Assembly: GCA_947372105.1 (NCBI GenBank)
Contig: CANBSH010000007.1
Location: 1 to 62,017, forward strand
DNA from: Chitinophagaceae bacterium
GTDB lineage: Bacteria > Bacteroidota > Bacteroidia > Chitinophagales > Chitinophagaceae
DNA length: 62,017 nt
Reading direction: 5' to 3'
The position numbers and the translations under genes are program-made. Below are positions 36,839 to 45,044 of this stretch, piece by piece; the stretch's first letter is position 1; each line of letters begins with the position of its first letter. Under the pieces are notes generated by a model that was given only the letters and a program-made list of their open reading frames with translations, was not told where the DNA came from and did not search any database.

Positions 36839-37603
36839 TTATAATGAGAATTGTAGCCCATCATATGCTAGATGAACTCCTTTAGGCAAACTCGCTTCTA
36901 CTTCTTGATGAAGTCCAATTTGATGGCTAAAATGTATGAAATATACAGTAGGTATAGATAAAGTAGCCACTAAATCCAATGCTTGTTCTAAAGTAAAATG
37001 AGTAGGATGAGGTTCTTTTCTTAAAGCATTTAAAATTAACACCTGGGACCCTTTTACTTTTTCCAATTCGGATTCGGAAATATAATTGGCATCTGTAATA
37101 TAACTCAAGTCCCCCATTCGATACCCCAATACAGGCATATCACGATGCATTACATGAATAGGCTGAAAATTTATATCTCCCACCATAAAATTATCTTGAT
37201 CAATAGTATGCAAAATCATCTCCGGCAATCCTACCTCTTTTCTTTCTTCAAATGCATAATAAAAATCACGCTTAATGGCTACTTGTGTAATTTCATTTGC
37301 ATAAATATGCATCGGCTTTTGTGAGAAAAAATTGAAAGGCCTAATATCATCTAATCCAGCATAATGATCTCGGTGAGGGTGGGTAAAAACAACCGCGTCC
37401 AATTTAGTTGTATTGGTTCGCAGCATTTGATATCTAAAATCAGGAGTGGTATCAATCACCACCGAAGTGGTTGCTGTTTCAACTTTCAAACTGGTTCGCA
37501 ACCTTTTATCCAAGGGGTCATTTGATGTGCAAACCGCACAACTACATCCAATTAAAGGGACCCCTGTACTTGTTCCAGAACCTAAAATGGTAAAATTTAA
37601 CAA
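36839..37603 (-). CDS. MBL-fold phosphodiesterase-like hydrolase (PhnP-type)
   Basis: 254-residue metallo-beta-lactamase-fold enzyme. Start motif LGSGTSTGVPLIGCSCAVC with Cys pair, metal motif HPHRDHYAGLD, Asp in YITDAN, final His in HFSHQIGLH. Similar to PhnP/RNase Z-like phosphodiesterases that act on cyclic phosphates or phosphorylated nucleotides. The start is a TTG at 37603; no in-frame ATG is available between it and the family start motif or immediately upstream. Exact substrate unknown. Confidence 0.87.
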   Translation of the reverse strand: MLNFTILGSGTSTGVPLIGCSCAVCTSNDPLDKRLRTSLKVETATTSVVIDTTPDFRYQMLRTNTTKLDAVVFTHPHRDHYAGLDDIRPFNFFSQKPMHIYANEITQVAIKRDFYYAFEERKEVGLPEMILHTIDQDNFMVGDINFQPIHVMHRDMPVLGYRMGDLSYITDANYISESELEKVKGSQVLILNALRKEPHPTHFTLEQALDLVATLSIPTVYFIHFSHQIGLHQEVEASLPKGVHLAYDGLQFSL

Positions 37604-37677
37604 TGCAATTTGAATTGTATGTGTTTTAAAATATGCACCACAACACCTATACTGTTATTAAGCAGTTTATACTGTTT

Positions 37678-37950
37678 CTAAGCAGTGACTAAAGAAAGTT
37701 TTTTTACCTCTTCGTATAACTTTTGAGAATCGTGTGTTAATTTATCAAATTGAATATCCAATTGAGGAATTAACTCTATTAAAGTATTAATACGAGCTTC
37801 TAAATTTAGAAATTTATTCAAAACCACAATTCTTTTTGATTCTAGTAAGCACCAGCCACTTTGGAAGTTTCCGCGCTCATATCTTACTACAAATTCTGAT
37901 TCCCCTAAAATATCTTCTAATTTGTCTAAAGTAGTTTGCGTCAATTTCAT
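37678..37950 (-). CDS. Small conserved protein of unknown function
   Basis: 90 residues from ATG 37950. I prefer this start over ATG-less longer readings because MKLTQTTLDKLEDILGE begins the amphipathic helix. The core VVRYERGNFQSGWCLLESKRIVVLNKFLNLEARINTLIELI resembles a small protein widely seen in Bacteroidota, with no function I can name. It is divergent from the HD hydrolase gene, whose -7 box lies 98 bp away. Confidence 0.7.
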   Translation of the reverse strand: MKLTQTTLDKLEDILGESEFVVRYERGNFQSGWCLLESKRIVVLNKFLNLEARINTLIELIPQLDIQFDKLTHDSQKLYEEVKKLSLVTA

Positions 37951-38047
37951 ATTATGCATTGATTTATAAGGTAGTAAGTGGACATACAAATATAGTTTTT
38001 TGTGGCACTGAGGCTCGAAATAAACGGGATGAGTTATTCACATTTCG

Positions 38048-38055
38048 TACCTTTG
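38048..38055 (+). promoter_or_regulatory. -7 box TACCTTTG for the HD hydrolase
   Basis: TAnnTTTG match 16 bp upstream of the ATG at 38072; first promoter of the HD-lpx operon. Confidence 0.6.
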
Positions 38056-38071
38056 TCAACACGAAACGCTT

Positions 38072-39301
38072 ATGGCAGTCCAACCAAGAAAAATAATCAA
38101 CGACCCGGTTCATGGGTTTATAACAATCAATGACCCGTTCATTTTTGAAATCATCTCCCACCCTTTTTATCAAAGACTCAGGAGAATTCACCAAATGGCA
38201 TTGGCTCAATTAGTCTATCCTGGTGCTGTACATACCCGTTTACATCATTCTTTAGGGGCATACCATTTAATGTGTACAGCTATTGCCGAATTAAAAGACA
38301 AAGGAATTGACATTACAGAAGAGGAGGCTCAAGCGGCAAAAGCAGCTATCCTTTTACATGATATTGGACATGGCCCATTTTCACATGCCTTGGAACATGT
38401 TTTATTAAAAGGAGTTTCGCATGAGGACCTTTCCTTACTTATTATGAAGTCCCTGAATACCGAAGAGAATGTAAAACTGAAAGGGAAATTAAGTTTAGCG
38501 ATTCAAATTTTCACTAATCAATACCCTAAAAAGTTTTTACACCAATTAATTAGTGGGCAATTAGATGTGGATCGTTTGGATTATTTATCTCGAGATAGTT
38601 TTTTTACCGGAGTAAGTGAGGGCGTGATTGGCTATCAACGTATTTTAAAAATGTTGACGGTACAAGATCAAGCATTAGTGGTAGAAGAAAAAGGAATTAC
38701 GAGCGTTGAAAAATTTTTAGTTTCAAGAAGACTTATGTATTGGCAAGTATATATGCATAAGTCGGTGGTGGCTGCAGAAAAAATGTTGGTTAAGATTATG
38801 GAACGTGCGCAATGGCTTCATCAACATGCTACCGAAAGTATTGCAACAGGATCCTCTTTAGATGATTTTTTAGCCCCCTTTTCGGGAAAGATAGAAGACA
38901 TAGACCTTAAGGCTTATTGTCAATTAGACGATATTGATGTTTTGAGTGCTATTAAAAAATGGCAGCATCATTCGGATAAAGTATTATCTATTTTATGTAG
39001 TCGAATTTTAAATAGAAAATGTTTTAAATGCAGAATGCAATCTGAACCTATTAGTGATCAAGAATGGAATAAAGCCTGCCAGCAAGTGAAAACGCAATTT
39101 GATTTGAGCGATGACGAATTAAGTTACTTGTGTTTTAAAGGAGAAGCCTCCAATACTTTGTATAAACAAGGGGATGAAACCATTAAAATTTTGCTAAAAA
39201 ATGGAGATTTAAGCACTATTTCAGAAATAGATAACGCATTAATCAATGAAAGTCTTTCTGCCCCCATTAAAAAATTTTACATTTGTTTACTCAATGAATA
39301 A
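38072..39301 (+). CDS. HD-domain phosphohydrolase (dNTPase/SAMHD1-like)
   Basis: 409-residue HD-superfamily hydrolase. Metal motif: His58/His59 region (TRLHHSLGAYHL), then HD at His96-Asp97 (LLHDIGHGPFSHALEH), and Asp in LDVDRLDYLSRDS. This pattern is that of dGTP triphosphohydrolases and SAMHD1. It starts the operon that continues with lpxD (22 bp), lpxC-fabZ and lpxA, an order conserved in Bacteroidota. Its role there is unproven; nucleotide hydrolysis is inferred from the fold. Confidence 0.88.
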   Translation: MAVQPRKIINDPVHGFITINDPFIFEIISHPFYQRLRRIHQMALAQLVYPGAVHTRLHHSLGAYHLMCTAIAELKDKGIDITEEEAQAAKAAILLHDIGHGPFSHALEHVLLKGVSHEDLSLLIMKSLNTEENVKLKGKLSLAIQIFTNQYPKKFLHQLISGQLDVDRLDYLSRDSFFTGVSEGVIGYQRILKMLTVQDQALVVEEKGITSVEKFLVSRRLMYWQVYMHKSVVAAEKMLVKIMERAQWLHQHATESIATGSSLDDFLAPFSGKIEDIDLKAYCQLDDIDVLSAIKKWQHHSDKVLSILCSRILNRKCFKCRMQSEPISDQEWNKACQQVKTQFDLSDDELSYLCFKGEASNTLYKQGDETIKILLKNGDLSTISEIDNALINESLSAPIKKFYICLLNE

Positions 39302-39323
39302 CCCCCCAATTAATTTTTAGCGC

Positions 39324-40370
39324 ATGCTTCAATTTAATGCACAACAAATAGCTTTAATGATTCAAGGAACTATCGAAGGTGACGCTTCGGTATCTGTGAA
39401 TAATTTTGGCAAAATTGAGGAAGCCCAATCAGGAGATATTTCCTTTTTAGCGAATCCTAAATACGAAGATTTTTTATATACTACCAAGGCGTCAATCATC
39501 ATCATAAATGATTCCTTAGTTTTAAAATCCGCACTCACGGCCACTTTAATTAGAGTCCCAGATGCCTATGCTGCATTTGCTACTCTATTAACACAATACC
39601 AAACATTAAATGCTCAGCAATTAGTGGGTATTCAACAGCCTTCTTATATAGCTGCAACCGCCAGCTTAGGGGAAAATATTTTCGTTGCTGCATTTGCACA
39701 TATTGGAGACCATGTGGTGATTGGAAATAATGTAAAAATTCATCCTAGTGTAGTCATTGGAAATAATGTACGTATAGGAAATGAGGTCGTGTTGCATCCC
39801 GGTGTGATTGTGTATGCGGATTGTGTGATTGGAAATCATGTAACCATTCATTCTAATGCAATTGTTGGAAGCGATGGCTTTGGTTTTGCTCCTAAGGAAG
39901 ATGGCAGTTATCAAAAAATTCCACAATTAGGAAATGTAGTCATCGAAGATCACGTAGAAATTGGATCTAATACCACCATTGATCGTGCTACAATAGGTTC
40001 CACCCATATTCGAAAAGGCGTTAAATTAGATAATCTTATTCAAGTAGCTCATAACGTAGATATAGGAGAAAATACCGTAATCGCTGCTCAATGTGGCGTG
40101 AGTGGAAGTACCAAAATTGGAAAAGGGGTTATGATGGGTGGCCAAGCAGGAATTATTGGACACCTCAATGTAGCTGACGGCGTTAAAATTGCAGCCAGAA
40201 CTGGTATCACAAAAACCATCATAAAAGCCAATTCAGTGGTGTCTGGTTTCCCCGCAACCGATCAAGTAAACGACTTCAGGAGTCAGATAAACGTCAAAAA
40301 CCTGCCAAATCTGGAAAAAAGGGTTAAAGAACTCGAAATATTAGTCCAACAACTGTCCCAAAAAGGGTAA
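39324..40370 (+). CDS. lpxD: UDP-3-O-(3-hydroxyacyl)glucosamine N-acyltransferase
   Basis: Third step of lipid A synthesis: adds the second hydroxyacyl chain to UDP-3-O-acylglucosamine, using acyl-ACP. 348 residues: N-terminal uridine-binding domain, then left-handed beta helix of hexapeptide repeats (I/V-G-x-x-V pattern), then a C-terminal helix. Catalytic His243 ([10 protein letters not shown]) matches E. coli His239. The end [12 protein letters not shown] is a short coiled coil. Second gene of the lpx operon. Confidence 0.96.
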   Translation: MLQFNAQQIALMIQGTIEGDASVSVNNFGKIEEAQSGDISFLANPKYEDFLYTTKASIIIINDSLVLKSALTATLIRVPDAYAAFATLLTQYQTLNAQQLVGIQQPSYIAATASLGENIFVAAFAHIGDHVVIGNNVKIHPSVVIGNNVRIGNEVVLHPGVIVYADCVIGNHVTIHSNAIVGSDGFGFAPKEDGSYQKIPQLGNVVIEDHVEIGSNTTIDRATIGSTHIRKGVKLDNLIQVAHNVDIGENTVIAAQCGVSGSTKIGKGVMMGGQAGIIGHLNVADGVKIAARTGITKTIIKANSVVSGFPATDQVNDFRSQINVKNLPNLEKRVKELEILVQQLSQKG

Positions 40371-40376
40371 ATCAGT

Positions 40377-40384
40377 TAATTTTG
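40377..40384 (+). promoter_or_regulatory. -7 box TAATTTTG within the lpx operon
   Basis: TAnnTTTG match 46 bp upstream of the lpxC-fabZ ATG, suggesting an internal promoter. Confidence 0.4.
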
Positions 40385-40430
40385 CTGGGACTCATTGTAT
40401 TACCCCCTCGAAGACTTAAACCAAACAAGT

Positions 40431-41840
40431 ATGGATCAACATTTTAATCCCGATAAGCAGCACACTTTATGCGAAAGCGTTAGCATAAGTGGTACTGGAT
40501 TACACACGGGTGTTTTGGTGGATATGACCTTAAATCCAGCCAACCCTGGTTACGGGATCCAATTTCAAAGAGTAGACCTTCCTAATAAACCTATTATAAA
40601 AGCGGACTGCGATTTAGTCACTGACACTAGCCGCGGAACCACCCTACAAGTAGGTGAAGCTAAAATAAGTACGGTAGAACATATTTTAGCGGCATTAGTA
40701 GGGATGGGAGTAGATAATGTTTTGATTGAAGTGAACGGACCTGAAATTCCAATCATGGATGGTAGCTCTACCCCTTTTATTGAGATTATTGAAAAGATTG
40801 GAGTGTTAGAACAAGACGCTGCAAAAGCTTGGTATAGTATTGATGAAAATATATTTCATTACGACGATGAAAAGCGTGTTGAAATGGTGGCACTTCCTGC
40901 ATTGGATTATCAAATCACAACATTAATTGATTTTAATAGTCCGGTTTTAGGAACACAACATGCTGCCCTTAAAACCATCAAGGATTTTAAAGCAGAAATT
41001 GCTCCTTGTCGTACCTTTTGTTTTTTACATGAATTAGAAGCTTTATTAAAACATGATTTAATTAAAGGAGGCGATATTAACAACGCCATTGTGGTGGTTG
41101 ACAAAGTCATCACTCAAGAAGAAATGAGTCGTTTGGCGAAAGTATTTAAACGTGAAAAAATTGAAGTAAAAAGCGAAGGCTATTTAAATAATCTTGAATT
41201 AAGATTTCCAAACGAACCTGCAAGACATAAATTATTAGATGTGGTGGGTGATTTAGCTTTAATTGGATATCCTATCAAAGCACGTATTATCGCGAACCGT
41301 CCTGGACATAGTAGCAATGTGGAGTTTGCTAAAAAAATAAAGCAGTACATCAAAAAAAATAAACACGTAAAAGACGTTCCGGTGTATGATCCAACTGCTA
41401 CACCCGTGTTTAATTTAGAGCAAATTGAAAAAACCTTACCGCATCGTCATCCATTTTTATTCATAGATAAAATCATTGAGCTTACTGATACTTCTATTGT
41501 AGGCGTTAAAAATGTAACCTATAATGAATGGTTTTTCCCAGGACATTTCCCAGGAAATCCCGTGATGCCAGGAGTTTTGCAAATTGAAGCTTTAGCACAA
41601 ACAGGTGGAATTCTTTGTATTAATGCGATGCCTAAAGGTCAATATGATACTTACTTTTTAAAAATAGATAATTGTAAATTTAAACAAATGGTAAAACCCG
41701 GTGATACCATGCTATTGAAGATGGAATTAACCGCTCCCATTCGCAGAGGAATTTGCGAAATGAGAGGAACTGTTTATGTAGGAGGCAAAGTCACTACCGA
41801 AGCTGACCTAGTTGCTCAAGTAGTAAAACGTGCTGACTAA
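40431..41840 (+). CDS. lpxC-fabZ: Bifunctional UDP-3-O-acyl-N-acetylglucosamine deacetylase / 3-hydroxyacyl-ACP dehydratase
   Basis: Fusion of the committed lipid A enzyme LpxC with the fatty-acid dehydratase FabZ, typical of Bacteroidota. 469 residues from ATG 40431; a TTG at 40395 would add an unrelated stretch. LpxC zinc ligands are the His in STVEHILAAL and His/Asp in RHKLLDVVGDL. FabZ begins near residue 325: LPHRHPFLFIDKI, catalytic His in FPGHFPGNPVMPG and Glu in IEALAQTGG. The fusion links lipid A and phospholipid flux. Middle gene of the operon. Confidence 0.96.
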   Translation: MDQHFNPDKQHTLCESVSISGTGLHTGVLVDMTLNPANPGYGIQFQRVDLPNKPIIKADCDLVTDTSRGTTLQVGEAKISTVEHILAALVGMGVDNVLIEVNGPEIPIMDGSSTPFIEIIEKIGVLEQDAAKAWYSIDENIFHYDDEKRVEMVALPALDYQITTLIDFNSPVLGTQHAALKTIKDFKAEIAPCRTFCFLHELEALLKHDLIKGGDINNAIVVVDKVITQEEMSRLAKVFKREKIEVKSEGYLNNLELRFPNEPARHKLLDVVGDLALIGYPIKARIIANRPGHSSNVEFAKKIKQYIKKNKHVKDVPVYDPTATPVFNLEQIEKTLPHRHPFLFIDKIIELTDTSIVGVKNVTYNEWFFPGHFPGNPVMPGVLQIEALAQTGGILCINAMPKGQYDTYFLKIDNCKFKQMVKPGDTMLLKMELTAPIRRGICEMRGTVYVGGKVTTEADLVAQVVKRAD

Positions 41841-41858
41841 TCATTCTAAAAAAAAGCT

Positions 41859-42656
41859 ATGACACTTCCATTTACTTATATTGATCCTAATGCAAAAATT
41901 GCACCCAATGTAAAAATTGATCCATTTACTGTCATACATGGAGACGTCACCATTGGTGAAGGCACTTGGATTGGCAGTAGTGTGACCATTATGAATGGCA
42001 CTAAAATTGGAAAAAATTGTCGCATATTTCCTGGCGCCGTAATTGGAGCTGATCCACAAGATTTAAAATTCAATGGCGAAAAAACAACAGTTGAAATTGG
42101 AGATGGCACTACCATTCGAGAATTTGTAACCATCAATCGTGGAACTTCAGATAGATGGATTACTAAAGTGGGAAGTAATTGTTTAATCATGGCTTATAGT
42201 CATATTGCACATGATTGTATTATTGGCAATCATTGCATATTAAGTAATAGTGTTCAAATTGCAGGCCATGTTACCTTAGGTGACTATGCTTGGATTGCCG
42301 GAGTGAGTGCCGTGCATCAGTTTGTAAACATTGGACAGCATGCTTATATCGCAGGAGGAAGTTTGGTGAGTAAAGATGTTCCTCCCTATATTAAAGCAGT
42401 GCGCAATCCATTAAGTTATGGTGGTGTAAATAGTGTAGGTTTAAAAAGAAGAGGATTTGATTTAGAAAAGATCAACCACATTTTAGATATCTATCGTTAT
42501 ATATTTAATAAAGGGATGAACACCACACAAGCCCTAGAGTTTATTGAAGAAGAACTTCCAGCTACCGATGAGCGCGATGAAATTGTTACTTTTATTAGAG
42601 AAAGTGGCAGAGGAGTCATTAAGAGATTTGGTAAAGGAGTGGTGGAAGAAGATTAA
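41859..42656 (+). CDS. lpxA: UDP-N-acetylglucosamine acyltransferase
   Basis: First step of lipid A synthesis. 265 residues of left-handed beta helix. Catalytic His118 in YSHIAHDC aligns with E. coli His125, and GADPQDLKF is the acyl-ACP-binding segment. Standard C-terminal helical domain. It follows lpxC-fabZ by 18 bp and is followed after 6 bp by an ABC ATPase gene, so all four are probably one transcript. Confidence 0.97.
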   Translation: MTLPFTYIDPNAKIAPNVKIDPFTVIHGDVTIGEGTWIGSSVTIMNGTKIGKNCRIFPGAVIGADPQDLKFNGEKTTVEIGDGTTIREFVTINRGTSDRWITKVGSNCLIMAYSHIAHDCIIGNHCILSNSVQIAGHVTLGDYAWIAGVSAVHQFVNIGQHAYIAGGSLVSKDVPPYIKAVRNPLSYGGVNSVGLKRRGFDLEKINHILDIYRYIFNKGMNTTQALEFIEEELPATDERDEIVTFIRESGRGVIKRFGKGVVEED

Positions 42657-42662
42657 TCAAGT

Positions 42663-43271
42663 ATGCAAATTAGCCTCCATCAAGCAGGTAAGAAATTCAA
42701 TAAAGAATGGATTTTCCGAAACCTAGATTATACTTTTGAAAAAGGGAATCATTATGCATTGATAGGCAACAATGGCTCTGGAAAAAGTACTTTATTACAA
42801 GTCATTTCAGGCTACGCTACATTATCAAAAGGACAAATACATTGGGGTGCTGAAACTTCAGAAACTATTTTCAAACAATTGACGATAGCTGCTCCCTATT
42901 TAGAATTAATTGAAGAATTTACAGCCATAGAACAGCTCGCGTTTCATATTACTTTTAAGCCCTTCCTTGCAGGTATTTCCTTTGATTTTATGTTAGAAAA
43001 AGTAGGCTTACACAACGCTGCCGACAAACAGATTAGATATTTCAGTAGCGGTATGAAGCAAAGATTAAAATTAGCAATTGCGATTTTTTCGGAGGCTCCT
43101 ATTTTATTGTTAGATGAACCTTGCAGTAATTTAGACAAAGAAGGGATTGAATTATATCATGACTTGATTCAACAATATGCACTGCATAAATTAATTATTG
43201 TTGGAAGTAATGACCCGCAAGAATATTCTTTTTGCAAACATCAGGTCAACTTATTGGAATACAAAAAGTAA
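42663..43271 (+). CDS. Orphan ABC ATPase with altered switch loops
   Basis: 202-residue ABC ATPase domain. Walker A GNNGSGKST (35-43), signature SSGMKQ (128-133) and Walker B LLLDEP with catalytic Glu152 are intact. The switch-loop histidine is replaced: the usual xTHD reads GSND, giving Asn183. The Q-loop Gln is also not evident (AAPYLEL). No permease gene accompanies it. It is the last gene of the lpx operon, 6 bp after lpxA. The same changes occur, from memory, in related Bacteroidota proteins, so it may be a family feature rather than damage. Its transport partner, if any, is unknown. Confidence 0.85.
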   Translation: MQISLHQAGKKFNKEWIFRNLDYTFEKGNHYALIGNNGSGKSTLLQVISGYATLSKGQIHWGAETSETIFKQLTIAAPYLELIEEFTAIEQLAFHITFKPFLAGISFDFMLEKVGLHNAADKQIRYFSSGMKQRLKLAIAIFSEAPILLLDEPCSNLDKEGIELYHDLIQQYALHKLIIVGSNDPQEYSFCKHQVNLLEYKK

Positions 43272-43318
43272 GTAGATTAACTACTTCTCAAAATCAACTT
43301 CTCCAACCTATATTGGCG

Positions 43319-44533
43319 CTAACTTTTACTTGCGATCAATAAATTTAAATCAGTATACTTTAAATTAAACCTTTCACTGATATAAAAATCGGTCAAAGCA
43401 CCTTTGTATAAATACACGCCTTCTCTTAAATGTAAGTGTTGCCAAACCATATCTTCCAACCCACCCATATCACCCATTTGAATTAACAAAGGCATCAATA
43501 CATTGCTAATGGCTTGACTTGCGGTACGCGCAAAACCACTGGGGATATTAGGAACTCCATAATGAATCACATCATGTTTAATAACAATTGGATTTTCATG
43601 ATTGGTTAATTCACTCGTCTCAAAACATCCGCCACGATCAATGGCTACATCAATGATGATACTACCGGGACGCATAGCAGCAACCATTTCCTCGGTCACA
43701 ACTATGGGCGCACGACTATGATCATTCCTCAAAGCACCTACTGCTACTTCACAAGATTTAAGTTGCTTCGCTAAAATTTTAGGTTCTAACACACTCGTCC
43801 ATACTCTTTGCCCTAGATTATTTTGTAATCTTTGTAAACGTGATACATTATTATCAAATACTTTTACGCTGGCGCCTAATGCCAATGCATTTCGTGTCGC
43901 AAATTCACCAATTATATCAGCGCCAATAATGACCACTTTGGTGGGAGGAACACCACTAATGCCTCCTAATAAAACTCCTTTCCCTTGATTGAAACTACTC
44001 AAGTATTGACCCGCAATGAGCATCACAGCACTTCCTGCAATTTCTCCCATGCTTCTTAAGATAGGATAGTTTTGATTTTCATCTTTGATATTTTCAATCG
44101 CTAAAGCGGTAATTTTTTTAGCCATCAATTTTTCCATCAATCCTTTTTCCAATGCCGTTATATGCAATGGTGATATAATGGTTTGATTCATTTGTAAATA
44201 CGGCAAGTCCGCTTCCACAGGAGGGGCTGTCTTCACTAATATGGGACATTGATACACGGATTCTTTGTCGTACACTATTTTAGCACCTGCTTCGGAATAA
44301 TCATGATCCGAATATCGACTCCCCTCACCTGCATTATGCTCCATGATAACTTCATGACCATTCGCTACTAAAACACTTACCGCTTCGGGAATTAGCCCTA
44401 CTCTATTTTCTTGAAAGGCGACTTCCTTAGGGATCCCAATGAGCATAGGTTTGGTTTTAAATTTAATATCTAAAACCTCCTCCTGCGTTTCATACAAAAT
44501 GGAACTATCAATTTGGGGTTTCACCGAGCTCAT
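43319..44533 (-). CDS. ald: Alanine dehydrogenase
   Basis: NAD-dependent enzyme reversibly deaminating L-alanine to pyruvate and ammonia. 404 residues, some 30 longer than usual at the N-terminus. The family start IGIPKEVAFQENRVGLIPEAV is clear, followed by the active-site region VKTAPPVEADLP and LHITALEKG, and the NAD domain (VVIIGADIIGEFATRNALALGASVKVFD). The Gly-rich turn reads GADIIGE, GxxxxG-like rather than GxGxxG, as in the PntA/Ald family. Convergent with the ABC ATPase gene. Confidence 0.87.
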   Translation of the reverse strand: MSSVKPQIDSSILYETQEEVLDIKFKTKPMLIGIPKEVAFQENRVGLIPEAVSVLVANGHEVIMEHNAGEGSRYSDHDYSEAGAKIVYDKESVYQCPILVKTAPPVEADLPYLQMNQTIISPLHITALEKGLMEKLMAKKITALAIENIKDENQNYPILRSMGEIAGSAVMLIAGQYLSSFNQGKGVLLGGISGVPPTKVVIIGADIIGEFATRNALALGASVKVFDNNVSRLQRLQNNLGQRVWTSVLEPKILAKQLKSCEVAVGALRNDHSRAPIVVTEEMVAAMRPGSIIIDVAIDRGGCFETSELTNHENPIVIKHDVIHYGVPNIPSGFARTASQAISNVLMPLLIQMGDMGGLEDMVWQHLHLREGVYLYKGALTDFYISERFNLKYTDLNLLIASKS

Positions 44534-44574
44534 AATGAAATATTTTTATGAAGATACAAAAATTGAAGGATGCT

Positions 44575-44982
44575 TTAAGGGATATAAATTCGACGATGAT
44601 CCGTATCGATGATGTCAATTTTAATAAACTGCGTTTCGGAGGGTAATAATCCAAGCGCTTTTTCGGGCCACTCCACTAAACAAAAATCGGCCTCGTCTAA
44701 AGCCATTTCTACCCCTGCCCTTTGTGCTTCAGCTTCATCTTTTAACCGATACCAATCCATATGGTAAATGACTTTCTCACTGGAATGGTATTCATTCATA
44801 ATAGCAAAAGTGGGACTAGACACTTGATCTTTCACCCCCATATTTTTACAAATGGCACTTATTAAAGTGGTTTTGCCTGCACCCATGGGTGCCTCTAAAG
44901 CCCATACTCTAGTGTGACCGAATTGAGTCAATAATTCGGAGGCTATTTTCTCTATTTCATTGATGTGATAAAACCATTCCAT
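44575..44982 (-). CDS. tsaE: tRNA threonylcarbamoyladenosine biosynthesis ATPase TsaE
   Basis: P-loop ATPase that works with TsaB and TsaD to make t6A37 in ANN-decoding tRNAs. 135 residues. Walker A GAGKTT (34-39), SSPTFAIMNEY and the MDWYRL stretch are family marks. The start is ATG 44982; the -7 box TATCTTTG (44987-44994) ends only 4 bases upstream, indicating a leaderless mRNA. 42 bp upstream of ald on the same strand. Divergent from copA. Confidence 0.95.
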   Translation of the reverse strand: MEWFYHINEIEKIASELLTQFGHTRVWALEAPMGAGKTTLISAICKNMGVKDQVSSPTFAIMNEYHSSEKVIYHMDWYRLKDEAEAQRAGVEMALDEADFCLVEWPEKALGLLPSETQFIKIDIIDTDHRRIYIP

Positions 44983-44986
44983 ATGA

Positions 44987-45026
44987 CAAAGATAAGCTAT
45001 GCAATTAAAATGTTCATGTACCTTTG
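44987..45026. promoter_or_regulatory. Divergent promoters: tsaE (minus) and copA (plus)
   Basis: TATCTTTG (44987-44994, minus) and TACCTTTG (45019-45026, plus). They end 4 and 18 bp before the respective ATG codons. Confidence 0.6.
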
Positions 45027-45044
45027 TAAGGTAAATTTGCCCCT

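Noticed and set aside
43270..43286. Short hairpin AAGTAG/CTACTT after the ABC ATPase gene
   Set aside because: Only a 6-bp A/T-rich stem without a T run; too weak to call a terminator.
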